7,326 bases of DNA from Alphaproteobacteria bacterium (GCA_030428025.1 JAUIBJ010000160.1:1-7326), one strand, 5' to 3'; numbered from the stretch's first letter, positions 1 through 7,240 are shown. Numbers and translations are program-made. Notes: generated by a model not told the origin, from the sequence alone.

Positions 1-6
1 TCTGCT

Positions 7-174
7 CTAGTCCTTCTTCTCCGCCGGCCGGTCGCCCGGTGCTGCGGCGCGAGCCCGCATCTGGGCCTTGCGACGCGCCATGTTGGCCTTGAGCGCGGCC
101 TTGAGCCTGTCTTCGCGGCTCGGCCGAGATCCGGAGGGCGGTGCGTCCGTGTTGCCTGTTTCTTTTTTCGCCAT
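7..174 (-). CDS. Small basic hypothetical protein, 55 aa
   Basis: A complete small open reading frame runs leftward, from ATG at 174-172 to TAG at 9-7. It begins MAKKETGNTDAPPSG. A Shine-Dalgarno match AGGAAGG (complement of 179-185) lies 4 bases before the ATG, which strongly supports translation and this start. The product has 15 Lys/Arg and 7 Asp/Glu, a disordered Pro/Gly/Ser-rich head (about residues 6-19), and an Ala/Arg/Lys-rich segment (about 20-45, containing KAALKANMARRKAQ) that should form one amphipathic basic helix, then a charged tail. There is no signal peptide or membrane segment. I recall similar short proteins with an 'ALKANxxRRKAQ'-like core in Rhodobacterales, but I cannot name a function. 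RNA or DNA binding would only be a guess from charge. It is divergent from the tRNA and the mre operon, so it belongs to a different transcript continuing leftward. Confidence 0.72.
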   Translation of the reverse strand: MAKKETGNTDAPPSGSRPSREDRLKAALKANMARRKAQMRARAAAPGDRPAEKKD

Positions 175-178
175 GACG

Positions 179-185
179 CCTTCCT
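179..185 (-). promoter_or_regulatory. Ribosome binding site of the 55-aa gene
   Basis: The minus strand reads AGGAAGG here, a near-perfect Shine-Dalgarno, with 4 bases between it and the ATG at 174. It is the main evidence that the short reading frame is a real gene rather than chance. Confidence 0.7.
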
Positions 186-216
186 AACCCAGGCGCAAAT
201 CGCGGTCCAGTTATCC

Positions 217-245
217 CTTGCGCGGCAGCGCAGAAGCGTCTAAGA
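217..245 (+). promoter_or_regulatory. Candidate promoter for tRNA-Thr
   Basis: A possible -35 element CTTGCG (217-222) is separated by 17 bases from a possible -10 element CTAAGA (240-245). Transcription would start near 252, leaving a leader of about 11 bases before the mature tRNA. The -35 keeps the TTG core that matters in alphaproteobacterial housekeeping promoters, but the -10 is a weak match. Placement and spacing are the main arguments. Confidence 0.35.
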
Positions 246-262
246 GGCGCGCCATTGGCGAG

Positions 263-337
263 GCTGCTGTAGCTCAGTGGTAGAGCGCACCCTTGGTAAG
301 GGTGAGGTCGGGAGTTCAATCCTCCCCAGCAGCACCA
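263..337 (+). tRNA. tRNA-Thr (anticodon GGU)
   Basis: The full cloverleaf can be folded by eye. The acceptor stem GCTGCTG (263-269) pairs perfectly with CAGCAGC (327-333), followed by discriminator A334 and an encoded CCA (335-337). The D stem is GCTC/GAGC (272-275 with 283-286). The anticodon stem is CACCC/GGGTG (288-292 with 300-304), enclosing the loop TTGGTAA with anticodon GGT at 295-297, which reads ACC and ACU threonine codons. The T stem is GGGAG/CTCCC (310-314 with 322-326) around TTCAATC. Length is 75 bases, and the variable loop is the short class I type (305-309). No base of the usual conserved set looks wrong. It stands alone, not in a tRNA cluster. Confidence 0.97.
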
Positions 338-340
338 TCG

Positions 341-356
341 ATCCGCCTTGTCGGAT
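341..356 (+). other. Small hairpin just after the tRNA
   Basis: ATCCG (341-345) pairs with CGGAT (352-356) around a 6-base loop, starting 4 bases after the tRNA CCA end. No T-run follows, so it is not a convincing intrinsic terminator. It may help 3' processing or may be chance. The rest of 357-398 shows no recognisable element. Confidence 0.25.
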
Positions 357-398
357 ACAGCCACGGCAATTTGACGCCGATGCATCCCCAAAGAGGCA

Positions 399-427
399 CT
401 TTCGCCCGTCGAGGACGACCTCTATAT
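399..427 (+). promoter_or_regulatory. Candidate promoter for the mre operon
   Basis: A -10-like CTATAT (422-427, inside the AT-rich run TCTATATATG at 421-430) lies 17 bases after CTTTCG (399-404), a partial match to the alphaproteobacterial -35 CTTGAC. It is the only strongly AT-rich hexamer in the 160-base gap between the tRNA and mreB. The predicted start near 434 would give a leader of roughly 60 bases. A GANTC site (GACTC, 450-454), the target of the CcrM methylase of alphaproteobacteria, falls in that leader. Read-through from the tRNA promoter is the alternative source of transcription. Confidence 0.4.
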
Positions 428-497
428 ATGCATCGGTTGCTGTGTGTTCGACTCAGCGGCCAAGGAAATAATTCCGACGACAGGACAACAAGCCCAT

Positions 498-1544
<1,047 letters not shown>

Positions 1545-1564
1545 GCCATCCACCCTGTCGACCA

Positions 1565-1570
1565 AAGGGG
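1565..1570 (+). promoter_or_regulatory. Ribosome binding site fixing the TTG start of mreC
   Basis: AAGGGG sits 6 bases before the TTG at 1577. There is no in-frame ATG or GTG between the mreB stop and the membrane segment at a plausible position, so this site decides the start. Confidence 0.65.
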
Positions 1571-1576
1571 CAGCCG

Positions 1577-2506
1577 TTGGCAAAGGACCGAACCCAAGAC
1601 GGAGATTATTCCGGCCAGTTGAAGCGTCTGCTGGTGGGCGTTCTGATTCTGTGCCTGTTCGGCCTGTTTTTGATCTGGCGCATCGACAGCCCGCGCATCG
1701 AACGTTTCCGCGCCCAGGTGATCGACCGGGTGGTGCCGAATTTCGACTGGGCGATGGCGCCGATCACCGGGACGGTCAACATCCTGAGGGATTTCCAGAG
1801 CTACCAACGCATCTATCAGCAGAATCAGGAACTGCGGCGCGAATTGCAGCAGATGAAGGCGTGGAAAGAGGCGGCACTACAGCTTGAACAGGAAAATGCG
1901 CGCCTTCTCGACCTCAACAACGTCCAACTCGACCCGCGGCTGACCTTCGTGACCGGCGTGGTGCTGGCCGACAGCGGTTCGCCTTTCCGGCAGTCGGTGT
2001 TGATAAACGTGGGCGCCCGCGACGGCATTGTCGATGGCTGGGCGGCGATGGACGGGCTTGGGCTGGTGGGCCGCATCTCGGGCGTTGGCCAGAACACCGC
2101 GCGGGTGATCCTGCTTACCGACACCTCCAGCCGCATCCCTGTCACGATCGAACCTTCGGGGCAGCAGGCTCTGGTCTCGGGCGACAACACGCCGGCCCCC
2201 ACCGTCAGCTTCGTGGAAACGCCCGACCGGGTGCGCCCGGGCGACAGGGTGATCACCTCGGGCGATGGCGGGGTCTTTCCCGCCGGGCTGCATGTGGGAC
2301 AGCTGACCAAGGATCCCGGTGGGCGGCTTCGCGTGCGGCTTTCGGCCGATTACGAGCGGTTGGAATTCCTGCGCGTACTGCGCAACTGGCGCGAAGAGCA
2401 AATCGCCGATCCGGGCGGGCTGGTCCTGCCCGGCGGGCGCCGCGCCGCGCCCCTGCCGGAAGAGGCCGTCACGGACGAGCCGCAATCGGAGCCCGCCGAT
2501 GGCTGA
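1577..2506 (+). CDS. mreC: Rod shape-determining protein MreC
   Basis: MreC is the bitopic inner-membrane scaffold that lies mostly in the periplasm, dimerises, and activates PBP2-RodA. The 309-aa protein has a short polar cytoplasmic head (1-17), one transmembrane helix (about 18-34, LLVGVLILCLFGLFLIW), a linker, a coiled coil (about 74-116, QSYQRIYQQNQELRRELQQ onward), then the beta-barrel region (about 120-272) with the typical stretches GSPFRQSVLINVGARDG, GLVGRISGVG, TSSRIPVTIE and SGDGGVFPAGLHVG. The last 35 residues are a Pro/Glu-rich tail that is probably disordered. The start is a TTG codon supported by AAGGGG 6 bases upstream. The 3' end overlaps the start of mreD by 8 bases, implying translational coupling. 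Confidence 0.94.
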   Translation: MAKDRTQDGDYSGQLKRLLVGVLILCLFGLFLIWRIDSPRIERFRAQVIDRVVPNFDWAMAPITGTVNILRDFQSYQRIYQQNQELRRELQQMKAWKEAALQLEQENARLLDLNNVQLDPRLTFVTGVVLADSGSPFRQSVLINVGARDGIVDGWAAMDGLGLVGRISGVGQNTARVILLTDTSSRIPVTIEPSGQQALVSGDNTPAPTVSFVETPDRVRPGDRVITSGDGGVFPAGLHVGQLTKDPGGRLRVRLSADYERLEFLRVLRNWREEQIADPGGLVLPGGRRAAPLPEEAVTDEPQSEPADG

Positions 2507-3038
2507 GCGCAGCGCCACATATCTCTGGACGATGCGCAGCGTCTATGTGGGGTTGTGCGTAGCCGTGATCTTTCTGCGTCTTCTGCCGCTCGACACCCTG
2601 CCCAGGGGCTGGGCCGGACCGGACCTGATCCTCGCCCTCACGCTGGCCTGGGGGCTGCGCCGGCCCGAATTCGTGCCGCCCCTGCTGGTGGCCGCGGTCT
2701 TCCTCCTCTGCGATCTGCTCTTTCACCGCCCGCCCGGCCTGTGGGCGGCGCTGGTGCTGATCGGCAGCCAAACCCTGCGCGCACGCGCCCCCGATCTGCG
2801 CGACCTGACTTTCCCGGTGGAATGGGCGAGCGTGGCTACCACGCTGGTGGCAATGACGCTGGGCTATCGCATCATCCTCGGCCTGCTGATGGTCGATCAG
2901 GCGCCCTTGGGGCTGAGCTTGATGGAAATGGTGATGACGCTTGTCGCCTATCCGCTGGTCGTGCTGCTTTCGCAAAGCCTTCTGGGCGTTCGCAAGGTCG
3001 CCCCCGGCGAACTGAACGCGATGAGGCCCGGCTCATGA
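2499..3038 (+). CDS. mreD: Rod shape-determining membrane protein MreD
   Basis: MreD is the small polytopic membrane partner of MreC in the elongasome. It is poorly conserved in sequence, so the assignment rests on position (between mreC and mrdA), size (179 aa) and topology. Hydrophobic stretches lie near residues 14-29, 42-53, 59-74, 80-90, 108-130 and 140-163, giving about five or six membrane helices. The segment GPDLILALTLAWGLRRPEFV resembles the conserved 'PD...L....W....P' core of MreD. The ATG at 2499 lies inside the mreC end (ATGGCTGA, 2499-2506), with GGAG at 2488-2491 seven bases upstream. A later ATG at 2532 is possible but would cut into the polar head and lacks such a site. The stop overlaps the mrdA start in an ATGA. 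Confidence 0.9.
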   Translation: MAERSATYLWTMRSVYVGLCVAVIFLRLLPLDTLPRGWAGPDLILALTLAWGLRRPEFVPPLLVAAVFLLCDLLFHRPPGLWAALVLIGSQTLRARAPDLRDLTFPVEWASVATTLVAMTLGYRIILGLLMVDQAPLGLSLMEMVMTLVAYPLVVLLSQSLLGVRKVAPGELNAMRPGS

Positions 3039-4978
3039 GACGGCCCAGTCGCGATACCGCCGAAAGCCAGCGTCGCATCACCCGGCGCAGCCTTTTCCTG
3101 GGCGGTGGCATGACGGCGATGGTGGGGGCCTTGGCGCTACGCATGCGCTATCTACAGGTGGAGCAGGCCGACCAGTTTCGCCTGCTGGCCGACGAGAACC
3201 GCATCAACATCCGCCTGATCCCGCCCTCGCGCGGGCGCATCTTCGACCGCAACGGCATGACCGTGGCCGAAAACGTGCCGAGCTACCGGATCACAATGCT
3301 GCGCGAGGAAGCCGGCGATGTGGAGAACGTGCTCGCCCGGTTATCGCAGCTTGTCGATCTCGACCCCGAAGAGCTGGAGCGCGCACGTCGCGATCTAGAG
3401 CGGCTGCGCGCCGACACGCCGGTGACGGTGGCCGAGCGGGTGAGCTGGGCCGATATCAGCCGGGTGGCGGTGAACACCCCCGCACTGCCCGGCGTGACGC
3501 CCGAGGTGGGCCTGTCGCGGCGCTATCCCCATGGAGAAGCCTATGCGCATGTGGTGGGTTATGTGGGCCCTGTCAGCGATCGGGATCTCGAAAAGCTCGA
3601 CGCGCCCGACGCGCTGCTGCTGATCCCGCGTTTCCAGATCGGCAAGATCGGGCTCGAGGCCGAGCGCGAGGACATGCTGCGCGGCGAGGCCGGCACCAAA
3701 CGGGTGGAGGTGAACGCCGCCGGCCGAGTTATGCGCGAACTGAACCGGCAGGAGGGGATTTCTGGCACCGACATCCAGATCACGCTCGATAATGCCCTCC
3801 AGACCTATACCCACGCCCGGCTGGCCGGCGAAAGCGCGGCCACGGTGGTCATGGATTGCGAGACCGGCGACCTGCTGGCCTGCGCCTCTTCGCCCAGCTT
3901 CGACCCCAACCTCTTCGTGCGCGGCATTTCCGTTGCGGATTACAAGGCGCTTCTGGATGACGAATACCGCCCTCTGCCCAACAAGGCGGTGCAGGGCATC
4001 TATCCGCCCGGCTCGACCTTCAAGATGGTGGTCGCGCTGGCAGCGCTGGAAGATGGTCAGGTGGATTTGACCGAGACGGTGTATTGCCCCGGGCATCTGG
4101 AAGTCAGCGGCCGGCGCTTCCATTGCTGGAAGCGCGGCGGGCACGGCAATGTCGACCTGCACCGCTCGATCCGCGAAAGCTGCGACGTGTTCTATTACGA
4201 AATGGCGATGCGCGTGGGGATCGAGAAGATCTCGGCGATGGCCCGCCGGCTCGGCCTTGGCCAGGCATTCGACCTGCCGATGACCTCTGTCGCGGCCGGG
4301 CTTACGCCCACCAAGGACTGGAAGATCGTCAATCGCGGTGCCGAATGGGTGATCGGCGACAGCGTCAACGCCGCCATTGGCCAGGGCTTCGTACTGGCCT
4401 CACCGCTGCAGCTGGCGGTAATGTCGGCGCGGCTGGCCACCGGGCGAGAGGTGATGCCGCGGCTGATAAAGTCGGTTGACGGGGTCGAGGCGCCATCGGG
4501 CCGGGGCAACGGCCTGGGGCTGAACGAGAACAACCTGCGCGAGGTGCGCAAGGCGATGTATGCGGTGTCGAACAACCGCCGCGGCACCGCCTATTCCAGC
4601 CGGATCATCGAGGATGCCTTCCGCATGGCCGGAAAGACCGGCACCAGCCAGGTGCGCAACATCTCCTCTGGCGAGCGCGCCTCTGGCGTGCGGCGCAACT
4701 CCGACCTGCCCTGGCGCCAGCGTGACCATGCGCTCTTTGTCAATTTCGCGCCCTTCGACAATCCGAAGATTGCGGTGGCGGTGGTGGTCGAACATGGCGG
4801 CGGCGGCTCGACCGCGGCGGCGCCCATTGCACGCGACATCACCCTTCAGGCGCTTTATGGCGAGGACCCGCCGCTTGCCGCCTATCCGACCAAGGACCGG
4901 GGCCGCATCAAGACCCAGCAGGAGAAGTTGCGGCAATACCGCCCCGGCGCGCCGGGCGAAGAGAGCGATCGCGCATGA
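3035..4978 (+). CDS. mrdA: Penicillin-binding protein 2 (elongasome transpeptidase)
   Basis: PBP2 is the class B D,D-transpeptidase that cross-links side-wall peptidoglycan with RodA. The 647-aa protein has a basic head with one short hydrophobic anchor (about 20-35), the pedestal motif PPSRGRIFDRNG (63-74), and the transpeptidase domain. Its active-site motifs are S327-T-F-K330 (in PPGSTFKM), S382-C-D384 and K534-T-G-T537. The end includes VEHGGGGSTAAAPIARD and a basic tail. Before the anchor is ITRRSLFLGGG, which resembles a twin-arginine motif. C351, C364, H370 and C383 form a likely metal site near the active site. The frame is open upstream to 2555 but that part lies within mreD; the ATG at 3035 has GAGG (3023-3026) 8 bases upstream and gives the family N-terminus. 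It overlaps mreD and rodA by ATGA at both ends. Confidence 0.97.
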   Translation: MRRPSRDTAESQRRITRRSLFLGGGMTAMVGALALRMRYLQVEQADQFRLLADENRINIRLIPPSRGRIFDRNGMTVAENVPSYRITMLREEAGDVENVLARLSQLVDLDPEELERARRDLERLRADTPVTVAERVSWADISRVAVNTPALPGVTPEVGLSRRYPHGEAYAHVVGYVGPVSDRDLEKLDAPDALLLIPRFQIGKIGLEAEREDMLRGEAGTKRVEVNAAGRVMRELNRQEGISGTDIQITLDNALQTYTHARLAGESAATVVMDCETGDLLACASSPSFDPNLFVRGISVADYKALLDDEYRPLPNKAVQGIYPPGSTFKMVVALAALEDGQVDLTETVYCPGHLEVSGRRFHCWKRGGHGNVDLHRSIRESCDVFYYEMAMRVGIEKISAMARRLGLGQAFDLPMTSVAAGLTPTKDWKIVNRGAEWVIGDSVNAAIGQGFVLASPLQLAVMSARLATGREVMPRLIKSVDGVEAPSGRGNGLGLNENNLREVRKAMYAVSNNRRGTAYSSRIIEDAFRMAGKTGTSQVRNISSGERASGVRRNSDLPWRQRDHALFVNFAPFDNPKIAVAVVVEHGGGGSTAAAPIARDITLQALYGEDPPLAAYPTKDRGRIKTQQEKLRQYRPGAPGEESDRA

Positions 4979-6114
4979 GCTATCTTGAATATACCGTCAA
5001 GACCACGCCATCGGGGCTGCGCAAGGTGCTCTATTTCAACTGGGCGCTGGCGATCCTGCTGACGGCGGTGGCGGGGGTCGGGTTCCTGATGCTCTATTCG
5101 GTCGCCGGCGGGTCGTTCTCGCCCTGGGCCGAGCCGCAGATGAAACGCTTCGCGCTCGGCTTCGTGGGCATGGTCGTGATCGCGATGGTGCCGATATGGT
5201 TCTGGCGCAACATGTCGGCGCTGGCCTATATCGTCTCGATCCTGCTGCTGATCGCGGTAGAGTTCGCCGGCGCCCATGGCAAGGGTGCGCAGCGCTGGCT
5301 GGACCTGGGCTTCATGCGGCTGCAACCCTCCGAGTTGATGAAGATCTCGCTGGTCATGGCGCTGGCGGCCTATTACGACTGGCTGCCGATGGCGCGCACC
5401 TCGCGGCCGCTCTGGGTGCTGATCCCGGTCATCCTGATCCTGCTGCCTGTGGCACTGGTTCTGCGGCAGCCGGATCTGGGCACCTCGATCCTGCTGATCA
5501 CCGGTGGCGGGGTTCTGATGTTCCTCGCGGGCGTCCACTGGGCCTACTTCGCTGTTGTGATCGCGGCCATCGGCGGGATGGTGACGGCAGTCTTCCAGAG
5601 CCGTGGCACCGACTGGCAGATGCTGGCCGATTACCAATACCGCCGCATCGACACCTTTCTCGACCCCGCCTCCGACCCGCTCGGTGCGGGTTATCATATA
5701 ACCCAGTCGAAGATCGCGCTCGGATCGGGCGGCTGGACCGGCCGGGGCTTCATGCAGGGCACTCAGTCGCGGCTGAACTTCCTGCCCGAGAAGCACACCG
5801 ATTTCATTTTCACCACGCTCGCCGAGGAGTTCGGCTTCATCGGCGCAGTCTCGCTTCTGGCGCTTTATGCGCTGATCGTTGTCTTCTGCGTCTCCTCGGC
5901 GCTGGCCAACCGCGACCGCTTCGCCTCGCTTCTGACGCTGGGGATCGCCGTCACCTTCTTCCTGTTCTTCGCCGTCAACATGTCGATGGTGATGGGGCTG
6001 GCGCCGGTGGTGGGTGTGCCGCTGCCGCTGGTCAGCTACGGCGGCTCGGCGATGCTGATCCTGATGCTGGGCTTCGGCATGGTGCAGAGCGCACATATTC
6101 ACAGACCAAGGTAG
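4975..6114 (+). CDS. mrdB: SEDS peptidoglycan glycosyltransferase RodA
   Basis: RodA polymerises lipid II into glycan strands in complex with PBP2. The 379-aa protein (E. coli RodA 370 aa) is highly hydrophobic, with about ten membrane helices, the first at about 22-43. SEDS landmarks appear in order: GAQRWLDLGFMRLQPSE (104-120), RQPDLGTS (164-171), GYHITQSKIALGSGGWTGRG (239-258), LPEKHTDFIF with the conserved Asp D276 taken as catalytic in the family, and VGVPLPLVSYGGS (346-358). The segment HTDFIF and the absence of an FtsW-like extension favour RodA over FtsW, as does the partner mrdA directly upstream. The ATG lies in the ATGA shared with mrdA; the Shine-Dalgarno is weak (GAAGAG, 4958-4963), fitting reinitiation after mrdA. 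Also known as rodA. Confidence 0.96.
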   Translation: MSYLEYTVKTTPSGLRKVLYFNWALAILLTAVAGVGFLMLYSVAGGSFSPWAEPQMKRFALGFVGMVVIAMVPIWFWRNMSALAYIVSILLLIAVEFAGAHGKGAQRWLDLGFMRLQPSELMKISLVMALAAYYDWLPMARTSRPLWVLIPVILILLPVALVLRQPDLGTSILLITGGGVLMFLAGVHWAYFAVVIAAIGGMVTAVFQSRGTDWQMLADYQYRRIDTFLDPASDPLGAGYHITQSKIALGSGGWTGRGFMQGTQSRLNFLPEKHTDFIFTTLAEEFGFIGAVSLLALYALIVVFCVSSALANRDRFASLLTLGIAVTFFLFFAVNMSMVMGLAPVVGVPLPLVSYGGSAMLILMLGFGMVQSAHIHRPR

Positions 6115-6117
6115 ACC

Positions 6118-7050
6118 ATGACGATCAACGTTCTTTTCGCCGCCCGCCCGGAACGGTGGGACATGTACCGGGGCCCTCTCTCGGACGCCTTCGCCGAGGC
6201 CGGGCTCGACGTGACGCTGGCACAGGAGATAGCGCCCGGGGAGGTGGATTACATCGTCTACGCCCCCAACGGCCCGGTGCAGGATTTCACCCCCTTTACG
6301 CGGGCGAAGGCGGTGATGAACCTCTGGGCCGGGGTCGAGACCGTGGTCGGCAACGAAACCATCACCCAGCCGCTCACCCGGATGGTGGACGAGGGCCTGA
6401 CCAAGGGCATGGCCGAATGGGTGACGGGGCACGTGATGCGGCATCATCTTGGCACCGATCTGGACGTGCTGCGCGCCCCGGGCGACTGGGGTCAGCGCAC
6501 CCCGCCCCTGGCAAAGGACCGGCCGGTCACCATATTGGGCCTCGGCCAGCTGGGTCAGGCCGCCGCCCGGATGCTGACCGGGATCGGCTTTCCGGTCACC
6601 GGCTGGAGCCGGACGCCGAAGGAGGTGGAGGGCATCCGCTGCCTTTCGGGCGAGGAGGGGCTGAGGGAAGCGCTTGCCTCGGCGCTCATCGTGGTGCTTT
6701 TGCTGCCCGACACGCCGGAGACCCGGAACATCCTGAACGCCGACACGCTGGCGCTTCTGCCCGAGGGGGCGGTGGTGATCAATCCCGGGCGTGGACCGCT
6801 CATCGACGACGACGCCCTCTTGGCCGCGCTCGATCTCGGTCAGATCAGCCACGCCACGCTCGACGTCTTTCGCGAAGAGCCACTGCCGGAGGATCACCCC
6901 TACTGGGCCCATCCCCGCGTCACCGTCACCCCGCATATCGCGGCCGAAACCCGGCCCGAGACGGCAGCACGGGTGATCGCCGAGAACATCCGCCGCAGCG
7001 AGGCGGGCGAGCCCCTGCTCTATCTGGTGGACCGCGACCGGGGCTATTGA
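6118..7050 (+). CDS. GhrA-type 2-hydroxyacid dehydrogenase (glyoxylate/hydroxypyruvate reductase)
   Basis: This is a D-isomer-specific 2-hydroxyacid dehydrogenase, 310 aa, matching the size of E. coli GhrA (312 aa), which reduces glyoxylate to glycolate and hydroxypyruvate to glycerate. The nucleotide-binding motif is GLGQLG (141-146); WSRTPK (163-168) after the second strand puts Arg165 where NADPH-preferring members carry a basic residue. The catalytic triad is visible: Arg225 in NPGRGPLIDD, Glu254 in REEPLPEDHP, His273 in VTPHIAAET. The N-terminal substrate loop is NLWAGVE (68-74), close to the usual 'GAGVD'. There is no signal peptide, so it should be cytosolic. The ATG is 3 bases after the rodA stop, with AAGG (6108-6111) 6 bases upstream, so it looks co-transcribed with the elongasome genes although it has no known role in them. 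Actual substrate is uncertain. Confidence 0.9.
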   Translation: MTINVLFAARPERWDMYRGPLSDAFAEAGLDVTLAQEIAPGEVDYIVYAPNGPVQDFTPFTRAKAVMNLWAGVETVVGNETITQPLTRMVDEGLTKGMAEWVTGHVMRHHLGTDLDVLRAPGDWGQRTPPLAKDRPVTILGLGQLGQAAARMLTGIGFPVTGWSRTPKEVEGIRCLSGEEGLREALASALIVVLLLPDTPETRNILNADTLALLPEGAVVINPGRGPLIDDDALLAALDLGQISHATLDVFREEPLPEDHPYWAHPRVTVTPHIAAETRPETAARVIAENIRRSEAGEPLLYLVDRDRGY

Positions 7051-7056
7051 CCCAGA

Positions 7057-7076
7057 GGCGCGCCTTTCGGCGCACC
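7057..7076 (+). terminator. Candidate terminator hairpin after the dehydrogenase gene
   Basis: GGCGCGCC (7057-7064) pairs with GGCGCACC (7069-7076) around the loop TTTC, with 7 of 8 pairs formed and one C-A mismatch. It starts 6 bases after the TGA. The following bases (GGGCCCGTTTGCC) contain only a short T-run, so efficiency as an intrinsic terminator is uncertain. Confidence 0.45.
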
Positions 7077-7123
7077 GGGCCCGTTTGCCTTCAGGCCACG
7101 CAGGGTGAGGCCCGTCGCGGAAT

Positions 7124-7141
7124 CCGTCCGGGGGACGGTTT
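7124..7141 (+). terminator. Second hairpin with short T-run
   Basis: CCGTCC (7124-7129), loop GGG, GGACGG (7133-7138) form a perfect 6-pair stem followed directly by TTT. It sits between convergent genes and could terminate the operon. A GAATC (GANTC) overlaps its left edge at 7120-7124. It may instead be part of a dispersed intergenic repeat. Confidence 0.35.
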
Positions 7142-7159
7142 CAGGGCCGAGCGGGCGGA

Positions 7160-7226
7160 GCCCTTGGGGGCGCTGCGGGGCGCTGCCCCAAACCCCCGGG
7201 GTATATCCGACCAGAAAGAAGCAGGG
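7160..7226. repeat. GC-rich hairpin element resembling a dispersed Rhodobacteraceae intergenic repeat
   Basis: The segment has a G5 run (7166-7170), a perfect stem GGGGC-GCT-GCCCC (7177-7189), a C5 run (7193-7197) able to pair with the G5 run, then GGGGTATATCCGACCAGAAA and an A-rich purine tail AGAAAGAAG (7213-7221). I remember similar 'GGGG..CTGCCCC..ACCCCCGG..TAT..AAGAA' elements occurring many times in Rhodobacteraceae genomes; this recollection is not checked here. Within it, GGGGCGCTGC is repeated twice in tandem (7167-7176 and 7177-7186). It is non-coding by position between two convergent genes. Confidence 0.5.
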
Positions 7227-7240
7227 CCGGTCGAACGGTG

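Noticed and set aside
371..376. TTGACG as a -35 element for mreB
   Set aside because: It is a good -35 match, but no -10-like sequence lies at 15-19 bases downstream; the AT-rich run at 421 is far too distant.
444..497. GTG start giving an 18-residue longer MreB
   Set aside because: The extra residues are not found in the MreB family as I know it, and the ATG at 498 yields the usual amphipathic N-terminus.
2555..3034. 160-residue N-terminal extension of PBP2
   Set aside because: The frame is open but overlaps mreD completely. The family N-terminus and a ribosome site both point to the ATG at 3035.
4882..6936. 684-residue open frame on the minus strand
   Set aside because: It lies antisense to mrdA, rodA and the dehydrogenase, all with clear motifs. 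Its translation is rich in His, Arg, Gln and Gly with no domain, as expected for a GC-rich shadow frame.
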